A stretch of DNA of 64,000 nt, from positions 62,001 through 126,000 of the forward strand of contig CAMJSX010000001.1 in NCBI GenBank assembly GCA_946408595.1, written 5' to 3'. Below, piece after piece: positions 18,112 through 26,017 of the stretch. Below the pieces are notes generated by a model that was not told where the DNA came from, made no database searches, and saw only the letters and a list, made by a program, of their open reading frames with translations. The stretch's first letter is position 1, and each line of letters begins with the position of its first letter. Made by a program: the position numbers and the translations under genes. This stretch comes from an uncultured Candidatus Saccharibacteria bacterium. Its GTDB lineage: Bacteria; Patescibacteriota; Saccharimonadia; Saccharimonadales; Saccharimonadaceae.

Positions 18112-20337
18112 ATGGCTAAAAGGAAACGAAAAACTACTCGCAGAACCAAACGTAAGGAAGCTCCCGTTGAGCATGAGCTACCTGGTGGTTTTTGGCGACA
18201 AATAATTGCGATTTTAATGATTTCACTGTCAGTCTTTTTTGTGATTACTTGGTTTGGGCATGGTGGTTCGGCATTGAATCTTGTACATAAATTTATCTAT
18301 TCAGGCATTGGGTTTGCTACGTACTTTATTCCTGTGATTTTGACTTATCTAGCGGTGAAGATATTCCGTTCTGAGAATAACCGGGTAGCGATTCCGGTTT
18401 ATCTTGCTAGTATTCTGATGCTGCTTTGGATTTCTGGTGTGGCAGCAATTTGGCACAATGGCGGTACTGTCGGCAAGTGGCTCAATGAGTTGATGCTGAA
18501 GGCGCTTGATCAAGGATTTGTAATTTGTATTTATATTGTGCTTATCTTCATCACGACTATTTTTATCCTGCAACTTTCCCCTGTTACGTTCTTTAAGGAC
18601 ACTAAAAATTTAGTCAAGCCGAGTAAAAAAGTTGCTCACGATAAGGACGGCGAAAAGCTGGGCCAATTAGAGATTAAAGTGAATTCTGGTTTAGCTGCTG
18701 CTGCTCCGGTTGAAACGAAAAAAGGCTTCTTCTCCCATAAGGCGCCAAAGGTAAATATGCCGGCTAAAGCTGAAGTAGCAAAGGCTCCGGAAAAACAAGA
18801 AGAAAAAGCACTTATTTCTGCTGCCGATCCCGACTGGAAGATGCCGACTACTGCTCTATTATCTAAGAAGCAAACTCCTCAAGATCCGGGCAATGTTAAA
18901 CAGAATGCTTATATTATTCAGAAGACTTTTGCCGAGTTCGGTATTGAAGTGGAGATGGAAGACGCCAACGTTGGCCCGCGCGTTACTCAGTATACTTTGC
19001 GTGCGCCAGGTGGTATCAACCTTGCTAAGATTGCCGCACGTGATAAGGAATTAGCTTATAACCTTTCCGCTAAGACTGTGCGTATTGAGGCGCCAATTCC
19101 GGGTACTCAGCTGATTGGCGTGGAAGTGCCAAACGTCCGCCCAGCTTCTGTTTCTTTGAGAGGTATTATTGAAAGCGAAGAGTGGAAAGGGAATCATGAC
19201 CCACTAACTTTTGCTATCGGGAAGGATATTTCTGGTAAACCAGTGGTTGCCGATCTTGCCAGTATGCCGCATCTCTTAATTGCTGGTACTACTGGTTCTG
19301 GTAAGTCCGTCATGACGAACACTCTTATCATGTCGCTTCTTTATCGTAACGCTCCGTCTGATATGCGTCTCATTATCGTTGACCCGAAGCAGGTTGAAAT
19401 GGTCGCCTATAACGACATTCCGCATCTCTTAACCCCTGTCATTACTGACACATCTAAAGCCCTTTCCGCCATGAAATGGGCCGTCAACGAAATGGATCGT
19501 CGTTATTCCTTGATGGCCGAAGAAAAAGTTAAGAAAATTAGTGAATATAACAAGAAAATGGCTGAAAAAGCCGCTCATCCTGCTGAGGTTAAGGAAGGGG
19601 AAGAACCGGCCGAAAACACTGGTAAGATGCCTTATATTGTCATTGTGATTGACGAAATGTCCGACCTGATGATGCAGGCTGGCAAGGAGCTCGAACCGCT
19701 CATTGTGCGTGTCGCTCAGCTTGGGCGTGCCGCTGGTATGCATTTGGTGCTTGCTACTCAGAAGCCAATTGTTAAGGTGATTACTGGTTTGATTAAGGGT
19801 AACATTCCGTCTCGTATTGCTTTCCGCGTGCTTACTTCAATGGAATCACGTATTATTCTTGATATTTCCGGTGCCGAAAAGCTTCTCGGTCAAGGTGATA
19901 TGCTTCTCTCTACTGAGAAGACTTTGAACGGCCCAGAACGTATCCAGGGTGCCTGGTCGCCTGATGAGGATATCGAAAAGGTTGCCGACTTCCTCCGTGC
20001 ACAGCGTCCACCTCAGTACAATAATGAAGTGATTGCTCAGGCCGTCGCTATTCGTGGTATGGGTCCTGCTGATGGTGGTGCCATTGGTGACCTTGGCCGT
20101 CGCTTTGATCCAAACGACCCAGTGGTCCGAAAAGCCGTTGAAATTAGTTTGAACAAGGGTAAATTTAGCACTGCTATGCTTCAAACTTACCTAGGCAAAG
20201 GCCACGGTTTTGTCTCTGGTCTCGCTATTTGGTTTGAAGAAATCGGCATCATTGGCCCACAAAACGGCAATAAACCTCGTGACCTTCTGATTACTTCCAT
20301 GGAAGAATTTGACCAATTAGCAAATTTTGGCGAATAA
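18112..20337 (+). CDS. ftsK: DNA translocase FtsK/SpoIIIE
   Basis: FtsK pumps chromosome ends through the closing septum. The 741-residue protein has a basic N-terminus and about four to five membrane helices (about 25-160). A short Ala/Lys-rich linker (about 165-255) leads to the motor domain. Walker A 'LLIAGTTGSGKSVMTN' lies at about 388-400 and Walker B 'YIVIVIDEMSDLMM' at about 507-520. 'LATQKPIVKVITGLIKGN' follows, and a C-terminal winged-helix gamma domain (about 675-741, 'NKGKFSTAMLQTYLGKGHG') reads the polar DNA motif. Much shorter than E. coli FtsK and near SpoIIIE in plan. The canonical 'QRPS' of 'LATQRPS' is here 'LATQKPI'. Confidence 0.96.
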   Translation: MAKRKRKTTRRTKRKEAPVEHELPGGFWRQIIAILMISLSVFFVITWFGHGGSALNLVHKFIYSGIGFATYFIPVILTYLAVKIFRSENNRVAIPVYLASILMLLWISGVAAIWHNGGTVGKWLNELMLKALDQGFVICIYIVLIFITTIFILQLSPVTFFKDTKNLVKPSKKVAHDKDGEKLGQLEIKVNSGLAAAAPVETKKGFFSHKAPKVNMPAKAEVAKAPEKQEEKALISAADPDWKMPTTALLSKKQTPQDPGNVKQNAYIIQKTFAEFGIEVEMEDANVGPRVTQYTLRAPGGINLAKIAARDKELAYNLSAKTVRIEAPIPGTQLIGVEVPNVRPASVSLRGIIESEEWKGNHDPLTFAIGKDISGKPVVADLASMPHLLIAGTTGSGKSVMTNTLIMSLLYRNAPSDMRLIIVDPKQVEMVAYNDIPHLLTPVITDTSKALSAMKWAVNEMDRRYSLMAEEKVKKISEYNKKMAEKAAHPAEVKEGEEPAENTGKMPYIVIVIDEMSDLMMQAGKELEPLIVRVAQLGRAAGMHLVLATQKPIVKVITGLIKGNIPSRIAFRVLTSMESRIILDISGAEKLLGQGDMLLSTEKTLNGPERIQGAWSPDEDIEKVADFLRAQRPPQYNNEVIAQAVAIRGMGPADGGAIGDLGRRFDPNDPVVRKAVEISLNKGKFSTAMLQTYLGKGHGFVSGLAIWFEEIGIIGPQNGNKPRDLLITSMEEFDQLANFGE

Positions 20338-20342
20338 AGCAC

Positions 20343-20370
20343 TTGCACATTACAAAAATCATGCTATAAT
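20343..20370 (+). promoter_or_regulatory. Promoter of MFS leader transcript
   Basis: TTGCAC (20343-20348) and TATAAT (20365-20370) with a 16-base spacer end 6 bases before the ATG of the leader peptide at 20377. Confidence 0.55.
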
Positions 20371-20376
20371 AATAGC

Positions 20377-20475
20377 ATGAACAGATATAATCCTACACAC
20401 CAGTCGTGGATTAATAAGACCAATTCTTTCGGTCTTGTTTCTGCATTTTTGACTGCGTGCGCGGGAAATATCTAA
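20377..20475 (+). CDS. Putative leaderless leader peptide, 32 residues
   Basis: This short frame is not long enough to be found by size. It starts 'MNRYNPTHQSWINKTN', continues with a hydrophobic stretch 'FGLVSAFLTACAG' and ends at TAA 20473-20475. Its ATG sits exactly 6 bases after a TATAAT, the same layout as many real genes here. Downstream of it lie mutually exclusive hairpins and then an MFS transporter gene, so it is best read as a regulatory leader peptide whose translation controls the transporter. It could also be a chance frame in a non-coding leader. Confidence 0.5.
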   Translation: MNRYNPTHQSWINKTNSFGLVSAFLTACAGNI

Positions 20476-20575
20476 GACTTACAATTTGAATCACTAGATA
20501 AACTAGATAAATCCCGAAGCAAACGTTTCGGGATTTATCTAGCCGCACACGCCAAATTACAAAGGCCGCGGCTAG
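20455..20575 (+). promoter_or_regulatory. Candidate attenuator: three competing RNA helices before MFS gene
   Basis: Helix 1 is a perfect 16-bp hairpin (20503-20518 with 20527-20542, 8-base loop). Helix 2 pairs CTAGCCGC (20539-20546) with GCGGCTAG (20568-20575) and shares four bases with helix 1, so the two exclude each other. Helix 3 pairs the last codons of the leader peptide, GCGTGCGCGG (20455-20464), with CCGCACACGC (20543-20552), 9 of 10 matched, and abuts helix 1. A ribosome stalled near the end of the leader peptide would break helix 3 and could favour helix 2. No U-run follows any hairpin, so control may be translational or by another terminator type. Confidence 0.55.
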
Positions 20576-20610
20576 TAAATTAACAAATCACACAAGAAAG
20601 GAGCAAAACT

Positions 20611-21804
20611 ATGCAACAACAATTAAAAACTGCTCGGCATAACTTGCGCCTTGTGATGGCAGAAACTGCTGTTACCGCTGGGCTGCTTGCTATGTCGATT
20701 ATCACTCCGTTCTTTAATTCCATTGGTTTAGACAACCAGCAAATTGCCGAAGTACAGATTTACTTCACTGTGGTGATGTTATTGTTAAATATCCCACTCG
20801 GTTATGTTGCTGATCGTTTTAGCCGCAAATGGGCAAATGTCATTGGTGATTTTGGTCACGCTATCGTTTTCTTGTTATATTCCCAGGTGGCTACTATAGC
20901 CGGTGCGGTGATTTGTGAATGCTTATGTGGCATCACCGCTGCCTTGTCAGATGGCGTTGATCAAACTCTCATCAAGCACTATGTTGACCAAATATGTCAG
21001 CACACCAAGGAATCTAACACTAAACTTTTAAGGTCAAAAACCGCCAAACTCGAAATTTATAAGCAAATCATTAATTTGGTTCTGCTTATTCTCGGTGGTC
21101 CTATTGGTGCGATTAGCCTTCGACTAGCTATCGCCCTTTCGGCCGTTAACTACTTTGTCGGTGGCATTCTTAGCCTATTCATTAAAGACGACAGTGAAAA
21201 ACTTCAGCCTGAGCACAAGAACCCCATGAAGGATATTGCAAGGGTTGCAAAATCCACCATGAAAAACCCGTCTCTTCGCTACAGAATCTTTGCTTATGCG
21301 GTCGGTCGCGAGATGACTCATGGTATCATTTGGATTGCCACGCCATTGTTTATTAAAGCTGGCATTCCGATTGAACTCGTTTCTCTCGTTTGGGCCTTCA
21401 ACGCTTTGATGTGTATCCTTGGTGCCCGCCTAGCCGTGCGATTTGGTAAAAAGCTGTCCGATGCTAAAACCTTGCTGGCCCCAGTTATATTAATGACTGC
21501 CAGCATGCTCATCCTCAGTTTTAAACTTAATTTCGTTACAGTTTGGTTTTACGGTGCTATGGGTATCATCCAGGGTTGGACCGCTACAACCTTGATGCCC
21601 ATGGTCCAAAAACATGCCAAAATGTCCGAACAGACCTCAGTGATTTCCATTACTAAGACTCTTGCTGGCCTACTTTATATTCCAGCCGTTTGGATAATTG
21701 GGCGCGTTTCCGATGTCAAATTAGAGTACGGGTTACTTGCTACAGTGGTAATATTCTTGCCGCTTACCCTCATTGTTATTAAAAAACTTAAACAAAATGT
21801 GTGA
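20611..21804 (+). CDS. MFS transporter
   Basis: This 397-residue major facilitator protein has about 12 membrane helices. 'IPLGYVADRFSRKWANVIGD' between helices 2 and 3 is the MFS motif A (G-x3-D-R-x-G/R-R). It probably acts as a proton-driven exporter or drug efflux pump; the substrate is not visible. The start is set by AAAGGAG ending 8 bases before the ATG. It is preceded by a leader-peptide attenuator and followed by a strong terminator, so it is a single-gene unit with inducible expression, as known for some antibiotic efflux genes. Confidence 0.9.
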   Translation: MQQQLKTARHNLRLVMAETAVTAGLLAMSIITPFFNSIGLDNQQIAEVQIYFTVVMLLLNIPLGYVADRFSRKWANVIGDFGHAIVFLLYSQVATIAGAVICECLCGITAALSDGVDQTLIKHYVDQICQHTKESNTKLLRSKTAKLEIYKQIINLVLLILGGPIGAISLRLAIALSAVNYFVGGILSLFIKDDSEKLQPEHKNPMKDIARVAKSTMKNPSLRYRIFAYAVGREMTHGIIWIATPLFIKAGIPIELVSLVWAFNALMCILGARLAVRFGKKLSDAKTLLAPVILMTASMLILSFKLNFVTVWFYGAMGIIQGWTATTLMPMVQKHAKMSEQTSVISITKTLAGLLYIPAVWIIGRVSDVKLEYGLLATVVIFLPLTLIVIKKLKQNV

Positions 21805-21811
21805 TTTGTCT

Positions 21812-21840
21812 TGTCCCGGTCTAGTGCCGGGACATTTTTT
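21812..21840 (+). terminator. Rho-independent terminator after MFS gene
   Basis: A perfect 8-bp stem TGTCCCGG / CCGGGACA (21812-21819, 21827-21834) with a 7-base loop is followed by six T. Confidence 0.92.
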
Positions 21841-21866
21841 ATGCTACAATAGATGCACATTAACAA

Positions 21867-21957
21867 AATATCAAGAAGGAGTGAGGGAACGGCCCGTTGA
21901 CCTCCTGCCAACCTAGTTTAAGCCAAGGTGGTAATTCCGTCCAGAAAGGAAAGATAT
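21867..21957 (+). promoter_or_regulatory. SAM-I clan (S-box) riboswitch upstream of metK
   Basis: The leader holds the S-box landmarks in order: 'ATCAAGA', 'GAGGGA', 'GGCCCGTTGA', 'GCCAACC', 'GGTGGTAATTCC' and 'GGAAAGAT'. P2 can form from AGGAG/CTCCT, P3 from AACCT/AGGT and P4 from TTCC/GGAA. P1 pairs ATATC (21868-21872) with GATAT (21953-21957), which covers the first two bases of the metK start codon. The SD (AAAGGAAAG) lies in the P4/P1 side of the aptamer. SAM binding should therefore block translation of metK directly. A TACAAT at 21845-21850 would place the RNA start near 21857. Confidence 0.85.
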
Positions 21958-22921
21958 GTTCTATCGAACCGCGGAGAGTGTTTCTCCGAAACATCCAGAC
22001 AAACTTTGCGACCAAATCAGCGACGCGATTTTGGACGCTTATTTAAAAGAAGACCCGAATGCCCGTGTGGCGGCCGAAACTTGTGGTGGTCACGGGGTAG
22101 TTTTTGTGACTGGTGAAATTACCAGTACCGCGAGCGACGTGGATATTGAAGGAATTGTTCACCGTATTGCTGGTGATGATATCGAAGTTCACACCAAAAT
22201 CGTCAAGCAATCACCTGAAATCGCGAATGGTGTTGATACTGGTGGTGCCGGCGACCAGGGAATTATGATTGGCTATGCCTGTGATGAAACACCTGAGATG
22301 CTACCACTTGAAGTGGTGTTGTCTCGCAAATTAAATGAATTCATTTATGCCAAACACCCATATGATGGTAAAACTCAAGTTACCATCGCTCCTGATGGCA
22401 CGATTGATTCTATCGTGGCTAGTTTCCAAAACGTCAGCCAGGCTGAGTTGAAGGAACTTGTCGATGAATTTGTTAGAGAGCATGATCTTAAAGGTAAGCT
22501 TGAACTGCATTTAAACCCTGCTGGTGATTGGCACCAAGGTGGTTTTGACGCCGATACCGGTCTTACTGGTCGTAAACTTATAGTTGATAATTACGGTCCA
22601 CGTGTGGCTATTGGTGGTGGTTGTTATTCTGGTAAGGACGCCACTAAAGTTGATCGTTCGGCTGCTTATATGGCGCGTAGAATCGCCGTAGATTATTTGA
22701 GGAGCCGTCATGCTCATGAAGTGCTAGTGCGTCTTGCTTATGCCATCGGTAAAGCTGAACCACTCGAACAGACCGTTATTATTGATGGAAAGCCTGAAGA
22801 AATCGAAGGCTATGATCTCACTCCGCGTGGTATTATTAATTTCTTAGATTTAGAACGCCCGATTTACGAAGAGACTGCTCGCTACGGTCATTACGGCCAC
22901 GCTTTTCCTTGGGATAAGTAA
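21956..22921 (+). CDS. metK: S-adenosylmethionine synthetase (short form)
   Basis: MetK makes SAM from methionine and ATP. The 321 residues contain 'ESVSPKHPDKLCDQISDAI' (ATP-site His13 and Asp15), 'DTGGAGDQGIMIGYA', 'DTGLTGRKLIVDNYG', 'GGGCYSGKDATKVDRSAAYMAR' (split P-loop-like and Lys/Asp sites) and 'RGIINFLDL'. It is about 60 residues shorter than E. coli MetK (384), mostly from loops in the middle, yet all catalytic motifs remain. The start codon is inside the P1 helix of the SAM riboswitch, giving end-product control. Confidence 0.96.
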   Translation: MFYRTAESVSPKHPDKLCDQISDAILDAYLKEDPNARVAAETCGGHGVVFVTGEITSTASDVDIEGIVHRIAGDDIEVHTKIVKQSPEIANGVDTGGAGDQGIMIGYACDETPEMLPLEVVLSRKLNEFIYAKHPYDGKTQVTIAPDGTIDSIVASFQNVSQAELKELVDEFVREHDLKGKLELHLNPAGDWHQGGFDADTGLTGRKLIVDNYGPRVAIGGGCYSGKDATKVDRSAAYMARRIAVDYLRSRHAHEVLVRLAYAIGKAEPLEQTVIIDGKPEEIEGYDLTPRGIINFLDLERPIYEETARYGHYGHAFPWDK

Positions 22922-22925
22922 TAAT

Positions 22926-22954
22926 TTGACGGCGGTTATTGATTTTGCTACAAT
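22926..22954 (+). promoter_or_regulatory. Promoter, TTGACG-17-TACAAT
   Basis: TTGACG (22926-22931) and TACAAT (22949-22954) with a 17-base spacer, followed by a strong TAGGAGG ribosome site ending at 22980. It drives the secreted modular protein. Confidence 0.6.
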
Positions 22955-22994
22955 TAAAGTGCTTATATTTTGTTAGGAGGTCATAGGTGCGAAA

Positions 22995-24854
22995 ATGGGA
23001 AAAATGAGGAATGATTGTTCAAAGGGAATAGTGCTATTTTGTGTTATTCTTAACGTCGTATCTACTTTTACTCTAGCTAGTATTGCGCCTTCCGCCCACG
23101 CCGAAGATTCTGTCGTCACCACTACTTCTATTACAATTTCGCAATCTTGCTCTATGACTAGTACAGTCAACACTCCACACAATGCTACTGTCATCAATGG
23201 TACCTATTCAGGCTCTAGCTATCCAAATGGTATTGGCCAAACTACACTCAAGGCTTTTTGTAATGATAATGCAGGTTTTGCTATTTATGCTATAGGATTC
23301 ACTGATGATGAATATGGTAATACTAAACTACATTCAAGTACCCTTGGTTCTACATATGATATTAATACTGGTATATATAACTCTAGTTCAGCATCAAGCT
23401 CTACTTGGTCTATGAAACTCACTAGCGTATCAGGCACTTATGCTCCTACTATTGCTGATGGTACAAATGGTCTAGAAAACTTCACTACTTGGCATGTGGT
23501 TCCATCAACCTACACTAAGGTAGCATATAGAACATCTGGTACTGACGTAGATCATAGTGGCTCTGGTATTGGTTCATCCTTAACTACTACTTACGATGCC
23601 TATGTTTCTGCTACTCAACCTGCTGGTACTTATGTTGGGCAAGTGAAATACACACTAGTTCATCCAAGTACGGAAGCTGCTCCAATGGCTCCGCTCAAAG
23701 ACTCAGATTGTCCAGCCGGCTATGTTTGCTATGCTCCAAATGCCAACGATATAGAAGGCTCCATGTCTTCACTCGGTTCTATTACTTCTTCACCTACTGC
23801 TGGTAAAATTAGCGTAGGCACTTCCGCTACTACCATTAACCTTATTGCACCGAACTACAAGCGTGAAGGTTACGGTTTCGCTGGCTGGAGTACAGATTTT
23901 ACTGCGACAAATGCTAGTACTATCTACGGTCCAAATGAAACTCTCACCGTGCCTTCTGATACTCTTGCTACAAAAGGTATGATACTCTACCCAGTCTGGG
24001 TAGCTAATGCCGGTAATCTTCAGGGTTGGAATGGTTGTAGTAGTTTAACTACCGCTCCAACTAATACTAGAGCTACGCTTTCTTCCGTAACTGCTCTTAC
24101 TGATACACGAGATGGCAATATTTATGCTGTGGCTAGATTAGCTGATGGCAAATGTTGGATGATAGAAAACTTAAGGCTGGATGATTCTGCAACTCTTACT
24201 ACAACCAATACCCATAACCCACTGCACGATACAAATAATACTGTTATACTTAACGCCAATGGTACTACCGCTTCTCATTTAGCCGCTTCATATAGTGGCA
24301 CTTGGTGTAGTAACAACATTTCCGCTTGCGATAACCAAACTATGCTAAACACCAATAATACTAGACTTTCAGATTCTAGCCTTACTCCAAGCTATAGCGC
24401 CAACAATGCCGTTTCTAAATGGTATGGCTATGGCAACTACTACAACTGGTACTCTGCTACAGCTGGTAATGGCACCTATGATAAATCTCCTGGTAACGTA
24501 GACGGTGACCTTTGTCCAACGGGTTGGCATCTACCATACGGCGGTGATGGCACTGGCACAGGTGGCGGTAACACTGCTGGTGGTTTCTATTACTTAAATA
24601 CTCAGATGTCCAATGATACTTCTGCCCAAGGCTCTAAAGACTGGCGTACATATCCTAATAACTTTGTTTACTCTGGGTACTGGAGTAGTACCCGGGCGTA
24701 CACTCGTAGCACGCATGGCGACTATTGGTCGTCATCCGCTGGTGATAGTCACTACGCCTATTACCTGATCTTAGAAAGTAGTAACGTCAAACCCGGGACG
24801 AAAAACTACTTCAAGTACTTCGGGCTCTCAGTCCGCTGTGTAGCCGGTTCCTAA
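22995..24854 (+). CDS. Secreted modular protein: shared N-domain, InlB-type repeat, Fibrobacter major-paralogous domain
   Basis: A signal peptide (about 1-37, cleavage 'SAHA/ED') sends this 619-residue protein out of the cell. Residues about 45-235 form a domain shared with the BspA-like protein at 43050-44969 ('TLKAFCNDNAGFAIYA', 'PAGTYVGQVKYTLVHPS'). A Listeria-Bacteroides repeat-like segment follows (about 290-345, 'YKREGYGFAGWSTD'). Then comes a Fibro_major-type domain with 'DGKCWMIENLRLDD', 'LCPTGWHLP' and repeated 'YWSS(T/S)'. No sortase motif or C-terminal membrane helix is seen. The ATG at 22995 lies 14 bases after the SD; 23004 is an alternative. Likely an adhesin or surface-exposed protein. 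Confidence 0.82.
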   Translation: MGKMRNDCSKGIVLFCVILNVVSTFTLASIAPSAHAEDSVVTTTSITISQSCSMTSTVNTPHNATVINGTYSGSSYPNGIGQTTLKAFCNDNAGFAIYAIGFTDDEYGNTKLHSSTLGSTYDINTGIYNSSSASSSTWSMKLTSVSGTYAPTIADGTNGLENFTTWHVVPSTYTKVAYRTSGTDVDHSGSGIGSSLTTTYDAYVSATQPAGTYVGQVKYTLVHPSTEAAPMAPLKDSDCPAGYVCYAPNANDIEGSMSSLGSITSSPTAGKISVGTSATTINLIAPNYKREGYGFAGWSTDFTATNASTIYGPNETLTVPSDTLATKGMILYPVWVANAGNLQGWNGCSSLTTAPTNTRATLSSVTALTDTRDGNIYAVARLADGKCWMIENLRLDDSATLTTTNTHNPLHDTNNTVILNANGTTASHLAASYSGTWCSNNISACDNQTMLNTNNTRLSDSSLTPSYSANNAVSKWYGYGNYYNWYSATAGNGTYDKSPGNVDGDLCPTGWHLPYGGDGTGTGGGNTAGGFYYLNTQMSNDTSAQGSKDWRTYPNNFVYSGYWSSTRAYTRSTHGDYWSSSAGDSHYAYYLILESSNVKPGTKNYFKYFGLSVRCVAGS

Positions 24855-24869
24855 TAATTCTCTTACCCC

Positions 24870-24898
24870 TTGTCTTTTCTCCCCATCCGTGATATAAT
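24870..24898 (+). promoter_or_regulatory. Promoter of rpsF operon, TTGTCT-17-TATAAT
   Basis: TTGTCT (24870-24875) and TATAAT (24893-24898) are 17 bases apart. The RNA would start near 24905, leaving a leader of about 78 bases. Confidence 0.6.
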
Positions 24899-24915
24899 AC
24901 CTCCATTATTAGCTC

Positions 24916-24965
24916 AGCAAACGAGCCAACCCCCTACCCGTTGATAGGGAAGAGCAGCGTTTGCT
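24916..24965 (+). promoter_or_regulatory. Candidate S6:S18-binding autoregulatory leader of rpsF
   Basis: An 8-bp helix AGCAAACG / CGTTTGCT (24916-24923, 24958-24965) encloses a smaller hairpin CCCTA / TAGGG (24932-24936, 24945-24949) whose loop begins CCCG. Many bacteria control rpsF-ssb-rpsR by binding of the S6:S18 dimer to a leader hairpin with an exposed CCG. The position and CCG fit; I cannot check the full consensus. Confidence 0.5.
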
Positions 24966-24982
24966 TTAACCAAAGGAGTACT

Positions 24983-25339
24983 ATGAAAGATTACGAACTT
25001 TCTATTCTCTATCATCCAGATCTCGAAACGAATCTGGATCCAGCACTCGCCAAAGTTAAGAAACTTATCGAGTCGACTGGTGGCAAAATTAAAAAAGAGG
25101 ACAACGATGGCAAGAAGCGCCTAGCTTATTCCATCAATGGCCAAGATTTTGCCGTTTATTACTTTTACGACCTTGAGCTTCCAGCAGAAGCTCCAGCGAA
25201 GATTAGTAGCACGCTCAACATCACTGATGAAGTGCTTCGTTATCTTCTCGTTCGTGTAGACGAACGCAAAGTCAAAATGGCTGCACGTCGTAAAGAGGGC
25301 AAGGAAGAATCAGAAGTAACTGAAGAAAAGGAGGCTTAA
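24983..25339 (+). CDS. rpsF: 30S ribosomal protein S6
   Basis: S6 binds the central domain of 16S rRNA together with S18. The 118 residues from the ATG at 24983 (after AAAGGAG) start 'MKDYELSILYHPDLE', show 'GGKIKKEDNDGKKRLAYSI' and 'YYFYDLELPAEAPAKIS', and end with an acidic tail 'SEVTEEKEA'. An in-frame ATG at 24941 is rejected because it lies within the leader hairpin. It is the first gene of the classical rpsF-ssb-rpsR operon; its stop overlaps the ssb start. Confidence 0.96.
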   Translation: MKDYELSILYHPDLETNLDPALAKVKKLIESTGGKIKKEDNDGKKRLAYSINGQDFAVYYFYDLELPAEAPAKISSTLNITDEVLRYLLVRVDERKVKMAARRKEGKEESEVTEEKEA

Positions 25340-25782
25340 TGCGCGGATTTTCTAAAGCCATTATCACTGGTAACATCACCCGTGATCCAGAGCTTCGTAC
25401 CACGCCAAGTGGTTCTTCAGTTTGTAGCTTCTCAGTTGCCGTTAATCGTGTCTATAAGGACGCAAGTGGCGAACAAAAAGAAGACGTTTCGTTTATTGAT
25501 TGTTCCGCTTGGGGCAAGCTTGGCGAGATGATTTCTCAATATGCTAAAAAGGGAAGTGGCGTGCTAGTTTCTGGCCGCCTCAGCCAACGCAGTTTTGAAG
25601 GTAAGGATGGTTCCAAGCGTTCTCGCACCGAAATCGTCGTCGAAGATTTTAACTTTACTGGTTCTGCTCCATCTCGTGATGGTGGCTCTTCAAGCTATAA
25701 TGCAGGTGCTGGTGATGACAACGCGTCGGATATTCCAGACGACATCCCAGAGGAAATCGATTTAAGTGAAGTTCCATTTTAA
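25339..25782 (+). CDS. ssb: Single-stranded DNA-binding protein
   Basis: This 147-residue SSB has an OB fold (about 1-107, '[21 protein letters not shown]', '[21 protein letters not shown]', '[17 protein letters not shown]'). A Gly/Ser/Asp-rich linker and the acidic tip '[11 protein letters not shown]' follow, which docks partner proteins through the final PF. It coats single-stranded DNA during replication and repair. It sits between S6 and S18 as in many bacteria, with its start overlapping the rpsF stop. Confidence 0.97.
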   Translation: MRGFSKAIITGNITRDPELRTTPSGSSVCSFSVAVNRVYKDASGEQKEDVSFIDCSAWGKLGEMISQYAKKGSGVLVSGRLSQRSFEGKDGSKRSRTEIVVEDFNFTGSAPSRDGGSSSYNAGAGDDNASDIPDDIPEEIDLSEVPF

Positions 25783-25811
25783 TAAATTTAAGCGAAGAAA
25801 GGATGATTATC

Positions 25812-26009
25812 ATGAAAAAATACAAGAATGATCCAAATCTATATTTCGATTACCGCGATACAAAGACTTTGCAACGGTTTATCGATAGCTATGGTCACAT
25901 TGAACCAATTTCAAAGACTGGCTTGTCCGCTAAACAACAGCGTCAACTCGCTGTGGCAGTGAAGCGTGCACGCCATCTAGCACTTTTGCCATTTGTTTCT
26001 AACAATTAG
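25812..26009 (+). CDS. rpsR: 30S ribosomal protein S18
   Basis: S18 is a small (65-residue) 16S rRNA-binding protein that pairs with S6. It shows '[22 protein letters not shown]', '[29 protein letters not shown]', the family core. The N-terminal zinc-binding cysteines found in some S18 proteins are absent. The start at 25812 is preferred over an ATG at 25803 because GAAAGG lies about 10 bases before it. Third gene of the operon. Confidence 0.96.
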   Translation: MKKYKNDPNLYFDYRDTKTLQRFIDSYGHIEPISKTGLSAKQQRQLAVAVKRARHLALLPFVSNN

Positions 26010-26017
26010 GAGTAATT

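Noticed and set aside
1933..21804. UGA recoded as glycine, as in Gracilibacteria and SR1
   Set aside because: TGA ends several genes at the expected protein length (for example 1933-1935 and 21802-21804), and no TGA occurs inside conserved domains.
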